DNA of 64,000 bases, from NCBI GenBank assembly GCA_009801085.1, contig VNWV01000009.1, positions 62,001 through 126,000 on the forward strand. Direction: 5' to 3'. The notes beneath the pieces were generated by a model. The model was not told the DNA's origin, did no database searches, and saw nothing but the letters and a program-made list of their open reading frames with translations. The position numbers and the translations under genes were made by a program. Positions 11,672 through 22,899 of the stretch are shown piece by piece. Numbering within the stretch: the stretch's first letter is position 1; each line of letters starts with the position of its first letter. This stretch comes from Lasiodiplodia sp. COLG20 (taxonomy: Eukaryota > Ascomycota > Dothideomycetes > Botryosphaeriales > Botryosphaeriaceae).

Positions 11672-13119
11672 TCAAACTGCATTATCAACGGACCGCTTGA
11701 CACGTGCTTTCATCAACCACAAACTCATCACTATTCCCGTAAAAGGAAGTGAAATTGCCCAGAAAATCCAGAATAAACCAGATACTCGTACCTCACTGTT
11801 TTTGTCTCTGTCATCCAATCCAAATTCAAAAAAGTTGCTCCCAAAAAGGGTCGCAATCAATGTGCTCGGAAGAAAGAGTAACGTCATGATAGCGATGGTG
11901 TTCATGGATCTACTATCTCGTCCCATTCGTCGACTATCACGTTGTGTAACAATGTTGAAGGACTTTGGAGTAGAATTAGTGCTTGCTGATCTCGCAGGTA
12001 TACTTATCAAGTTAAATTTTCACACTTACCAGATTCGTGATATTAGAAATTCGTCCCTCAAGACTGGCCAGACGGAGTCGAGATGATCTAAACAACTGTG
12101 CAGCATGCCGTAGATCACGCATAGCATTACCCATGCCGGGTCCTGTTTCGTGCTCCATGACCTTGACCAAGGCTTGAACAATCTCCCTCGCTGCCTCGAA
12201 CCCTTCCGAGATGTATATGCAGTGCTTCGATATATTATGCAGTCGAGGAAAGTTGAATAGGGCCGACGTGGATCCTTCAAATTGTTCCGCGGTTTGTATG
12301 GTGTCCTAAGCCCAGTTAGAATGTATTTAATTAGATGCCAGGTTACGTACCTCCTCCGTACTTCGAAAAACGTCCGCAAGTTTCCAAGCGACCACATCCA
12401 TCTCAACAAACAGAGCCTCGAATACCACCACGAAGATTGACCAAGGATGTTCAGAGAATTCGCGATCAGGTTTGAGCTCATCGAAACGCTGTTCCAATAA
12501 TTCAGAAATTCCAAAACACAGCAACGTTACTCCCTGACTGCCTTGTTGGTCAGTGAGTACATACGAAGAATCGAACCAGCTTCTGTCACTGTAGATATCG
12601 TTTCCCTGTATGTTCCATCGGCCGGTTCGTCGATCCTCAACAATATTGACATTTTTGCAAACGAGCCGAAACCATGTTACTGCGGAATTACAGTCAGTAG
12701 TTGTCTGATGGTGCTCCTCATTAAACGAACGTAGCTTACCATTTGTCCGGCTGCCAATATGCACATGCGTCCCTACTGCATGGTTGACCGCTTGCTGACG
12801 CTCTAGCTCAAATTTCCGAGGGACTTTGAAGTGCTCAAATAGATTCCTGAATGCTTGTTTCGGGTGTGGCTTCATCAGGTCGCGTGGAGCAGAGCTTGAT
12901 CAGTTAGCGCACCGACGAATCTTGACAGCTCAACGTGACGTACATGATACGTAAGGGTCCGCTCCATGGCTCCTGACACTCTGAAATTATCTGCGCTGAT
13001 GGAATGTCGACTCGCTTCTGGGGTATAGAGTCAAGGTGGTTCCAAATCCAAACTGTCACACCGAAGTCCGCAGGCTGTATCATCGGTATGCCTACGAAAG
13101 CCTCTGCGACACCAGACAT
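11672..13119 (-). CDS. CorA-like divalent cation transporter-type membrane protein
   Basis: Five exons (13119-12944, 12894-12740, 12679-12351, 12305-12030, 11962-11672) give 408 aa. The long N-terminal cytoplasmic part leads into the stalk helix (QRDSRRMGRDSRSMNTIAI, about 319-337), followed by two membrane helices: about 333-353 with the family's TLLFLPSTLIATLF, and about 373-396. This is the standard CorA/Mrs2 topology. The pore-loop signature GMN is replaced by GSN (353-355). In CorA relatives loss of GMN usually goes with altered or lost Mg2+ selectivity, so transport activity is uncertain. Fungal genomes carry many such divergent copies, some fused to ankyrin or HET-type modules. The short third intron relies on phase matching. 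Confidence 0.78.
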
Positions 13120-14296
13120 TGATGCCGGTTAGCGAACCACTTTACATTATTTGCTTTAGTAGCCGATGTTTGCTGAATGTGGAAGAATTAAAGAGGGGGA
13201 TGCGCGGGGCCAGCGGGAACGCCGAAGCGAGCTGGGGATTGATTTTAGGCACCCACTGGCGCGAAATCAGGCGACAGGTGTTACATGAGGCTGAAGGTAG
13301 TGCAGAGTGGTGTTACTGTAACACAGCAAGGACTCCTTGGCTCCTGCCTGTTCCGAGCCTTGGCCGCCGTATTCAGGGCAACCTTGCAGCTTGAGTGTGC
13401 AGGAGGGTTCTGCATCCGATGGCTAGTGCAACGTTGCTTTTTCATAAACAAATCTAGACCTTGGCCCACTATACCACCAGAAATAGGATGGATAACTTGT
13501 TTTGACCTATCGAGCCCCCGGAACAATTTATGCCTCCGCTTGTCACGATTTTCGCGCTAGCATTCCGCTGCAAGAGGGTGCTGTATGACAGTTGGCGAGC
13601 TGCATGCTTTCAGCTCATGCAGCCTTCCGTAGCAGATAAAAAAAGAACGGTGCTACCTTCTGCAAACGCCAGACTCACCACAGGGCTTACAAATACATTA
13701 TTGGCAGTATTGACTTTGATCCAAGATTTAACAGCCATATGGGTAAAGGTCTAAGCGGGATTGAATTATATATTCGCGCATCTTTTAGTTGTTTATCTCA
13801 TCGGCGTCATTGATCTCAGAAGCATGAATATTTGTTCAAGCATTGCAAGAGCGGGGACGGAACACGCGCCAGCCTTGGATCTGTATGTGCGATCGTGATT
13901 GTACAACAGCGCTCATTCATGTACCGAGTCAATGCGAAGAATGCTAACTTGGGAACGCAAATTAACTCATCTGTTAAGTTCATTCTCTGTAATGGGATAT
14001 GGGAGCCTGGAAGAGCCGCTTCGTAATGCTTGCAAAGTTAAATGAGGCAAGTTACATCAGCCTTTGCCAAGTACTCAGCCTCATGCAAGGGAGATGCATG
14101 TGCTACATCGAATAACTGACAGGCGTTCTGAGGCCCTATCGTCCAATATATCTCTAGACTCCAGTCGGACTCGGCTGTACATTGAAGGACCTCTTTCCAG
14201 CACTATTGAGTATCTTTTGCTTTCCATTCCCGCTCAATCCTCCAAGGACCATCAAACCACCAAACGTCAGAACGTTGTTGTTCGAGAAAAGTTCAA
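13120..14296. other. Intergenic
   Basis: About 1.2 kb upstream of both neighbours (divergent). Several short frames of 60-90 codons, none with protein-like features or splice logic. No repeat or RNA gene recognised. Confidence 0.5.
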
Positions 14297-17247
14297 ATGG
14301 ATGTAAGAGATTCTTCATTCTTATTTTTCAGACAAGTTATCACTGCAGTATCGTCTTCCCAAATCATTAAAAGTTAACAAAAATCTTCAGAACGACAAAC
14401 GTCACGGTAGTGGACACACTCCTCGTCCTTCTTCATCAGGCCCCAATACGGAGCGGCATGGAGCCAGCCACACACCTGGATCAAAGGCTGGCCAGAACCA
14501 AAATGGAACTCAAGGTGCAACTCAAAGCGTAAGCCAACTACTTTCTTGGAGTAGAGAGACTCATCTCATATCCCTTTTTATGTTATAGTCAACACGCATC
14601 TCGACTCGTCTTTCGAACATGGTAGGCATCTTTCGCTAAAAAGAAATATGGAGGGACACTAGAATCATAGGAAGAATCGAGATTGGAGTCTTGCTGAACG
14701 ACTGGTTTTCCTCATGATTCGTACCAATGTGAAAATGCTGACACTGACACTTTTGGAAAGAAACCTATAAACGCGAGACGAAAGTTTAGTCGTCACCACC
14801 CGCATTTTTACAGGGGAACGACACTGGAGTATGACAACAAAGAGCAATACGTTCACATGGACACATTTCGTAGACAATATACCGGACCAGAAGACGATCG
14901 CTATATCAGTCCAGCAAGCGGTAAAATCAAGAAGCTAATCGTGCAGTCGACTCACAGCAATTCAGGGAGTTCTACTTATCATCGCACCAAAATTGGTAGT
15001 GATGGTAGCAGTATGGTGAGCCTTGCACACTGGGCACTCAAACGTCCACGATCTACTATCCTTGGTTGGATATATGCGATTATCAAGTATATCCTGGCGT
15101 GCATCGTCATTGGCCCCTTCGTAAGTAAAGATGTGTCCTTTGCGAATTTGAGATGAACTGCTGATGAGTGCTCTAGTACTGGCTTTCTCCAGCAAGACCA
15201 AGAGCGCACTTGCATTATGCCCCATTCCACTATGCGCACTATTCCTACGCAAAGGTACCACGAAATATTTTTGAGGAGCGTCCCGAACAAGGGCATCACG
15301 AGGTAGACCAGCCAAGGGAATCTAATTCTCCGTATGTCGTACCCAGCACCTGGGTTCATCAATGACACTAACAACTGTTAGTCCTTCTCAGAGCAAGACG
15401 AGGCCACCTAGGAACACGAGAGAGACGACCCCACGTCCCCTCTTCCCGCAATGGTTATGCTTCCTTGAAAACTCAGGCGACAAAGACAGCCCAAATCACG
15501 GGGTCAAAGTTGCGCGCGTCGACCAGCCTGATACTTGGCCTCATGGAGTGAAGCATGTAAAGCACCCAGAGTATCTCTTCGTGGCTTATACTTCGGAACA
15601 GTTCAGACACAGCTCGGACGAAGACATGCGGGCACTTGATGAGATTGCGGAGACAGCAACAAGAAAGGCTGGCCTGGACGCGTACTGGATTGGTTCCACC
15701 TGCTTCCGAGACGACGACGATGCCGAAAACCAAGTGTACTGGATAAGCGATATCGTTCGCTGTGCCACATTGACCTGCATGGCCATCGGCCCGTCAGAAG
15801 TCACTCGCGGGAAGGAAGGCGCAGACATGATGAGAGAATGGGGAAGCAGGATCTGGACATTGCCCGAAGTACTCCTTAGCCGATCTAACCGGGCCATTGT
15901 CGTGGCTCAAAGAGGAGACCTTGATAACATACAGCTTCTCCCCCGGACACAGTTTCCAGCGATGGTTTGGGATGATGGTGACGAGTCCCGTCGCCTGGTA
16001 GATCATTTCGAAGGGACCTTGCACATGAGCAATCTCGAATTGATGACGACCGCTCTTCGATGCCTCCATAGGCGCACGACGAGAAACAAATACTTCAATG
16101 GGGATCATTCCTATGCGCTAATGGGGCTTGCCAACATCCGACCGCGGCCAATCAAGACGGACTCCGCATTCCAAGCATTTGCACGCCTGTCGCTTGCAAA
16201 CAACAGTGAAAAGCTTCTTGAGCGCCTGATTTGCATGCTTCCAAAACAACCTGACCAAGAGTGGTGGGATATGGATGACGCATTTAGCGTGAATCTTTGG
16301 GATATCTATCCTTCTATTCAAGTAGCAGGTGAGAAGGAGCATAGGCCATCTTGATTTGAACAAAGGCAGGCTAATTATCTTGAATAGGAATTTGCGGCGG
16401 AGAAAATCTGCGTGAACGCAACGGTAAACAGCGAGACGATACCAATGTCGGCTACCTCGATCATCACGATGACGATGCAGTTATAATCGACGGTATGTGG
16501 GGCGCTGCTATCCGCTGGAAGTCGTTTTACCTTGTTCAGAAAACGTCACGTTACAGCTGTTCTCGTTGGCTCGCATACCTTTATTTCGCCTTAACCTTTT
16601 CCCTATTTATCGCTACATGCAGTCTCGGCATCTCTTCCTACTTCGATCCTAGCATCTCCGTTGGTACTGTAGGTATTGTTGGAGTTTTCTTTGCGGCTTG
16701 CTCCCTTCCTTCCCCGGTTGTGTTACAGGCAATGATGCGAGAAAGAATACGGAAAGCAGACCCTGCTCTCTTCGGCTTCGAGGGATATCTACCTCTTGAT
16801 GAGGTGGAGCGAAGAGTATTCGGTGCAGCAGAAGGGCACTTGAGATGGTCACCATGGGCCACACCTCTGTCAAGGCACGCACTTGGAGACTACGACGAAT
16901 GCATCGGACTTGACCCGGTCCAGGCGGACAAAGAGGTGCGGCAAATGGCGGAGGATGCCAAGAAAGCTGGATATGGGGACCAGCGCATATTCACACTCGT
17001 CGACACGGGTTCCTTGACAGTAACGTTGTTCCGGGCTGCCAGGCCTCCTGTTGGGCTGTTGATTTGCGGAAGTGAGGGTGGCATGCAGCGAGTCTTGGGG
17101 GTGTCGTATGACTGGAAATCGAGGACTTGCTTTCGGGAGACTGTGTTCCGGATGCCCACTTCGATCCTGAACCATATGCTCAGGGTTCCAAAAGTCAAAT
17201 TGGGATTAAAGAGAAAGGAGGCAATGGTCAGACGGGTGAGAGCTTAG
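14297..17247 (+). CDS. HET-like integral membrane protein
   Basis: Divergent relative of heterokaryon-incompatibility proteins anchored in a membrane. Proposed exons: 14297-14302, 14391-14528, 14589-14621, 14761-15120, 15177-15331, 15382-16328, 16388-17247, summing to 832 aa. The first three exons and the acceptor at 14760 are the least certain; an alternative start is 14857. Order: disordered Ser/Gly/His-rich N-terminus, a membrane helix (GWIYAIIKYILACIVIGPF), then a HET-like core with YWIGSTCF (analogue of the HET W-D-x-L/C-I strand) and WGSRIWTLPEVLLS (analogue of R-W-T-x-Q-E), then a C-terminal pair of membrane helices around 16560-16720 and a 170-residue cytosolic tail. The canonical HET residues are only partly kept, so death-inducing activity is doubtful. 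Confidence 0.72.
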
Positions 17248-17552
17248 ACTGGGTCAGTAACATTGAATGCATGGGATTCGAGTTGTCGCTCTGTTTGATT
17301 GACGGTTCTTCCCGGAATTATATTGGTGATTAGCTTGAATGAGGGTGCAAGAAGAAAAAGAGCAAAGCTAAACCTCTGACGGTCGGAATGAGGATTGAGG
17401 GGGTGATAAAAGATACACGGAGCCGAGATATGAGAGAAAGAGATGTCGTAGCCTCCAGGGGAACAGTTTCCATGCTGTCACCAGAACGAACTAAAATGAA
17501 GACCATTTCAAAAGAATGACAAAAGAATGAACACACAGAGTTGTTCCGTCCC
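17248..17552. other. Convergent intergenic region
   Basis: 305 bp between two converging genes; holds both 3' ends. No coding signal. Confidence 0.5.
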
Positions 17553-18221
17553 CTACGGCTCCCCACCCTTAACAATCGCAATAAGGAAATTCAACCCATT
17601 CTGGCCCACCGCATGCACAAGCACATTATCGTCGAACTCCCAATCATCCTGCCCACGATTCTCACTATACTCAGCAAAGTCCGATCTCGATATCTCCCCG
17701 TTCGCTTCCAGCAGAATATCGAAAGCCTTCTCCTTCGCCTCCTCCACAGTGCGGAAAACGCCCTCCACAATCGTCCGCCTGCTCCCGACCGACCAGTCCC
17801 GCGAGTAATCGATAACCGTCTGCACGAGGAAATACAGCGAATCCTTGACACGCTCGTCAGGTCCCTCTAGCGAGAGCTTGCCGACCTTGTTCGGCGTCGT
17901 TTCCAGCTCAACCGTGACAGTGCCCTCCTCGATGGTTTTCGCGTATACCATCACGTCGTCACCGAACGTCCACTCGGTGCCCGAATCGCGCCGCAGCTGC
18001 AGGTCTTGGAACTGGCCCGGCTGGTACCCTTCGTCGGCGAGAGCTTGGGAGGCAAATTTCTTGGCGGCGGGTAGGCTGGCGAAGGTGCCGCGGATGGAGG
18101 GCTGGAGGACGGAGTTGGTGTGGTTGGGGGTCGGGTACCAGAAGTAGCGTTTGACGTGGTAGAGGTTGTCAGGGGAACCCTCGTGGGGAGGGGTTAATGG
18201 CGCGGTTGCCTGTGTGGCCAT
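17553..18221 (-). CDS. Conserved hypothetical protein with internally duplicated domain
   Basis: Single exon, 222 aa, no signal peptide or membrane span, acidic; probably cytosolic. I do not know its function. It contains two copies of one unit of about 65 residues. The N-terminal copy (about 40-110) reads GTFASLPAAKKFASQAL...EWTFGDDVMVYA. The C-terminal copy (about 152-220) reads GVFRTVEEAKEKAFDIL...DWEFDDNVLVHA. Shared positions are G-x-F, spaced Ala, an amphipathic helix, then W-x-F-x-D-x-V-x-V-x-A. The start is the first ATG, and the codon bias looks like a real, well-used gene (GC-rich third positions). The pattern resembles small alpha/beta ligand-binding or cofactor-like folds, but that is a guess. 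Confidence 0.75.
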   Translation of the reverse strand: MATQATAPLTPPHEGSPDNLYHVKRYFWYPTPNHTNSVLQPSIRGTFASLPAAKKFASQALADEGYQPGQFQDLQLRRDSGTEWTFGDDVMVYAKTIEEGTVTVELETTPNKVGKLSLEGPDERVKDSLYFLVQTVIDYSRDWSVGSRRTIVEGVFRTVEEAKEKAFDILLEANGEISRSDFAEYSENRGQDDWEFDDNVLVHAVGQNGLNFLIAIVKGGEP

Positions 18222-20307
18222 TGTGGTGTGGTGTGGGATGTTTGTTGGTATATGGGATCAGTCGAGATTTTCGAGGGGAGGTTGGCGGAACGATGTAAGC
18301 ACGGAACCGCCCGGTCTTTATATCAGATCTGCGTCTTGCGAATTGCTGGTATCATATGATATTGATTGGCAAATGGCCTGAGCGGGCGCCGGTACAGTGG
18401 CCGATCGTGGCATCCATGTGCCAAGTCTCATGATATATCTAGAAATGGTCTATCGATACGGGTTGAAGTCTTGGGAATGGCTGCGTATTAAGCCAATTGA
18501 GGGAAAGGCTGACTCCTACTGATGCTAAAACAGCAAAGGGCGCCTACAATTCCATGAAACAGGCTAGATTGTTGTCACGAAACTAATCAATATCCTTCTC
18601 TTCCAAGTGCTGATTGGCTTCATGTGAATGTCTCATGCAAGGGAACGGAGAAAGGAAAAGTATTCAAGGTTGGTAGCGACCGCCCATGCTACTTCAGTGT
18701 TGAAGCCTCACCATTCAGCCGACGTTCATATTTGACATAAAATGCCGACCTTGTCCATGGGGAGACGATTCAGTGAGAGATTTCTGTCTTCCTACTGTCA
18801 TGGACTGATATTGAGATATGTAGTACTGATCCTCGCTGGCAACAGAGGTGGTGTGACCCAGGTCTTGGCACCAGGATGTACCATTGTACTTACATACACA
18901 CAGGATTTGCGGAACGGGGGCGAGGCCCCTCCTCCCCGCTACCCCGCCAACTTCCCCGCTCACCCACTGGTCGGTCACTTTCGACACCCCCGCTCTACAA
19001 CTGCGTCCGAACTCGGTGCCGCAGAGTTTGCACACAATGGTCTTCGTGCAGTTCAGGCCGGTTCCGGAGGTCATCTTTGACATGCGGATCAGCTGGAAGT
19101 GCTCCGCGTGTACTTATTGGACGGTGCTCCTCCCGTGATCCTCGTTTGATCAGAACGTGAGCAGCCGCGTCCCAGGTCGGAAGAGGCCCCTTCCGATGCC
19201 GGCTAGTTTTCCAGGCGGACATATCTTGACCTGCCTGGTCGTGTAAAACACAATCCCAGTGTCAGGAAGCACATCAACCAAGTAAAGTACGCATTCTCCA
19301 ATCCCAAACTCCCTATCTGCAGATCACTGCGACTGCAGCGCAGGCCTGACCACGCTGCTCCAGTCTGGTGCGCTGGGTCGCTTAGAGACAAACTCGCCTC
19401 GGGGTCCGCAGATGTTTGTCCCGTCTCGTTTTCTCATCCAGGACTTGGGAGAAAAAGAAAGGTTTGAATGGCCGTGATGGTTCCGACGTTCCAGTCCTCA
19501 ATATGACATCGGCCCGGTGCAGTCAACTATCTCTCAGGTGGTGGATGTTCACGCCTTATTCCGTCTTAAAGGGGTTCAGCTAAGGGATGTGAGATGCCAG
19601 CCCCTATCGGAGACAGCTCGCTGTGACTCGGACGAATGGAGAGCCTGTAGTATGAGCGAAGTGCGAGTTTATGGTGTAGGGCTAAGCACTAATGCACGAG
19701 ATCGCCGCGACAATATGCTGCGTGCCGATCATCCACACTAAACCTTTCGGAAGCGCCGGGCGTACACGTGGCGAGATGCCGATCATGGAGTCATGGGGAG
19801 GAATTGCCGGGGATCAAGCGTGGGCTTAACCACAACGGCGGCGTGAAGATCTGATGGAAGTGCTGAAACAGTAGCATGACAACATACCGGGAGCATCCGA
19901 TGTGGCAGCCCTACTCATTGGAAGCATTGATAAGAAGCATGTTGACACGACAAGGGAGATGCGGACCGAAACGGCCCTTGTCAGGGTCCCGCCAGCCACA
20001 GAACCAAGCCTCATGGCCCGTAGTGGGACCTTGAGCGCAGGGACCGACGGAGCATTGGCGGCGGCAGGGTCCTTGTCAAAGAGGAAAAGTTGGGGCTCCG
20101 TCGCGAGGCTGTGTTTGCCCTAGCTAACGGCCGTGTTAGTGATCCTTCCTGAGCTACGCATACTCGGGTTGTGGACCAGTGCAGGTTGGCCTCCCGCTGA
20201 ATATAAGCGGCTTGCGGCCGTGCCAGCTGGATGATAGAACTAAATCCAACTTGAACACGCTCATTGCCAACACATGATCGTTCACTTCCCTATGATCTGT
20301 AAGGGAG
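18222..20307. other. Gene-free 2.1 kb between two divergent genes
   Basis: Promoters of the duplicated-domain protein (leftward) and the bHLH factor (rightward). Only short frames on both strands overlap each other without protein character. No tRNA or repeat recognised. The length is typical for the upstream region of a regulatory gene. Confidence 0.5.
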
Positions 20308-21165
20308 ATGGATTCTACCTTTAACATTCCGGAGGGCCAGTGCTCTCCTGAGGATTGGCTTTCTTTTCCTTTCACTTCTCCCCCTATTCACGACTCTCAA
20401 TGGGTCGAGTGGGATCCAATGTTCGGCCCCACTGAACAAAGACGTCCTGGGAATCCTGCAGGCCTGGGGCATTCATCTCCTCCCATATCTGATGGAAGCA
20501 GTCAAAACAATGTATGATGCAGCGAGGCTACAGGTCCAACGACGGTCAATGGCTAATCAGTGATACAGGTGTCAAACTTCCCTCCCGAGCTGAATCAGGC
20601 GTCCACCCTTCCTCCGACGGAGCTGATCTGGTCCCTGGTATCATCTCATCCCGTGAAGCCCGTGATTGGCGAAGGGGACGTGTACCAGAACTCTCCTGGT
20701 TCAGATGGATGCGGACGAAGATGCACCGAGTCTCCTCAAACCAACATCTCCGAGTCTGGACTTACTTCCGGAACATGCACTGCCAACTCCTCGCCCACCG
20801 AAACCTCTGCATCAATAGAGGTCACCATTGGGCCTCCAGTCGGACCTGTCCCGCATGTTAGCGTTGAACGGAAGTATCGCCATGGAATGGTAGCCATGTT
20901 CGCGCGGTTACGAGATGCCATTCCGGCGCTCAACGTCCCGGGCGATATGTTCGCAGACGGCTCTAGCGCTCGGCCAACGAAAGCCAAGATCTTGACCAGC
21001 GCTATCGAGTACATCAAGAGCATGGAGGCAGAGCGCGAGCGCATGCAAGACCGCTACGCGAGTAAGGTGGCGGAGAACGAAAGGTTGAGACGGGTGATAT
21101 TGGAGCTGGAGGGCAGGCTCGGCATTCCGCGATGCGGCGTCTTTAGTGCTGCTTCTGAGAGTTGA
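20308..21165 (+). CDS. bHLH transcription factor (SREBP-like basic region)
   Basis: Nuclear DNA-binding regulator. Two exons, 20308-20511 and 20569-21165, give 266 aa. The bHLH lies at about 180-245: basic region and helix 1 HVSVERKYRHGMVAMFARLR, loop with a GDMFADGSSA insertion, helix 2 PTKAKILTSAIEYIKSMEAE, then a leucine-zipper-like extension (AENERLRRVILELEGRLGI). The Tyr in ERKYR sits where ordinary bHLH proteins have Arg and where SREBP-type factors have Tyr, which predicts dual E-box/SRE binding. Unlike SREBPs it has no membrane helices and is short, so it should be constitutively soluble. The N-terminal half is Pro/Ser/Thr-rich and probably an activation region. Target genes are unknown. 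Confidence 0.85.
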
Positions 21166-22899
21166 CACTGGCGTTTATTGGAAGCGCTGGATGTGCTTCC
21201 ATGCTTGGCGGCTTTTTCTGTACTATATTCCTTGCTTTTTCTTTGGTCTTGCGTCTCTCCCCAGCTCCATGTGGAAGCCACCTCGGGGCCACCACCAAGG
21301 ACGCTTATTGGAGCTCGTCCCGTAACGAAGGAATTAATCGCCACTGGAGTGTGTCTGGTTAACCTTGATAAGAGCACGAATTAGCGGGGTCGGTAGACTA
21401 CTGGAATGTGACTGAGATAGACGCAGGAAGAGATAGTCAGGAGACCTCGTCCTTAGTCTTCGTTTAGTTGCACAAACGAGTTTTAGTTCGGCTCATGCTA
21501 CAAATCATTCTAAGCGCTAAGCGGCGTGTATGCCGCCATGGGAGATGGCTGAAATATAACAGCCACTGTTGTTGATGGTTGATAAAGGTTCTAATCTTGG
21601 GCTGAATGTGTAACATGCTATGGAATGTTTCCCCAGCCGTTGCAAATAATAAAATTCTCACTCGCACTCATCGGAGCAGTTTCCTAGGTTAAATATCGGT
21701 GCGACGGCCACCAACCACTACTGATTGCGGGGTCTCCACATTATGTTCCTTCGAGTTAGCGCTCCTGCGCACCGCGTGTACACACTAACCTTATGGAAGT
21801 TACCGCGATCTTCCCTCCAAGTGGCTGCGGGCGGTCTGGCCCTAACGATCCGCCTATGACGTATCCCTCCCAAGCGTCATTTTAAGCGCCTCTCCCGTCT
21901 CGTTGTCGCCGTTGCAGCAGCATGGAGGTTGATCTTTCTGGTGGAAGTTGGCAGTTACCGGCTCGTCGTTAGCGTCAACTGAAACAGCGGCGTATAGGCG
22001 ATGAAGCGGGTTTACAACGCTCTTGCATGCATCCGCCCAGCAGGGCTGAAAAAGGCTGAGTGGAAAGTCAAGCGAGACCGCGATTCGCGACCACATGAGG
22101 TTGATCAGTCAGTTCTTCGGTCTGGAGATTGTGGGCAGACAGGTCGTGAGAGTACTCGTCATGCGGGGGCCCAGGCAGGCCTGATGCGAATCCACGAGCC
22201 ACTCATGCATGGGCCAGACTTTGATAGCCACATGCCTACCGGAGCATTCTCTTGCACGCCAATTGGCTCCCCGCCTATTGCTCGGGTCTTGTACGTGAGC
22301 CTATTAGTGGTCGTCTGCAAGTTGAGCTCGAGGGCTTGGTTCAACTGAAAGTTTCTGTTGAGCAAGAAATGTCGAGTGTGGTTATCAGCCGATACATGCA
22401 GTTCGAATTTTTCTAGTTGCAGAGGCTGTGCCACCGCCTTCTGGCCGGTCCTCGGAAGTTCCGCTCGCCACGATTGCATGTTCTATGGCATCCACTACAT
22501 CAAAACATCAAAACACGACATTGAAGAACCACTTTGCGGTAACGTGATCCCGGAGACTTTTCATTACCAATTGGCCATCATTGTCTCGAATCGAAGAAGT
22601 TTCTCTTAAACATGTGTTTGCTAAAAACATTGATTGGGGGAATCAAAATGCCCCGCTTTTTTCATCGTCCATAAATGCCCTTGTGAGTACATAAATTATT
22701 CATGTGATTGAAGATTATTCAATAAAGATAGGGGAATATGTCTTCGAGATGGGAATTGTATTATTGGAAGAGCGACTCAAACTCGGCCGGAATTACATCA
22801 GATGTGAGGCCAAGACTCTGCATGAACTCTGGAGGATTCGCAGACCTGGAAAGCTATGTCAGGACAACTATAGCAAAATTGTAATGGCAGAATGGATGC
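21166..22899. other. Convergent intergenic region, 1.7 kb
   Basis: Between the bHLH gene and the 3' end of the QutA-like regulator. No frame with coding character; no RNA gene or transposon recognised. Long for a convergent gap. Confidence 0.45.
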
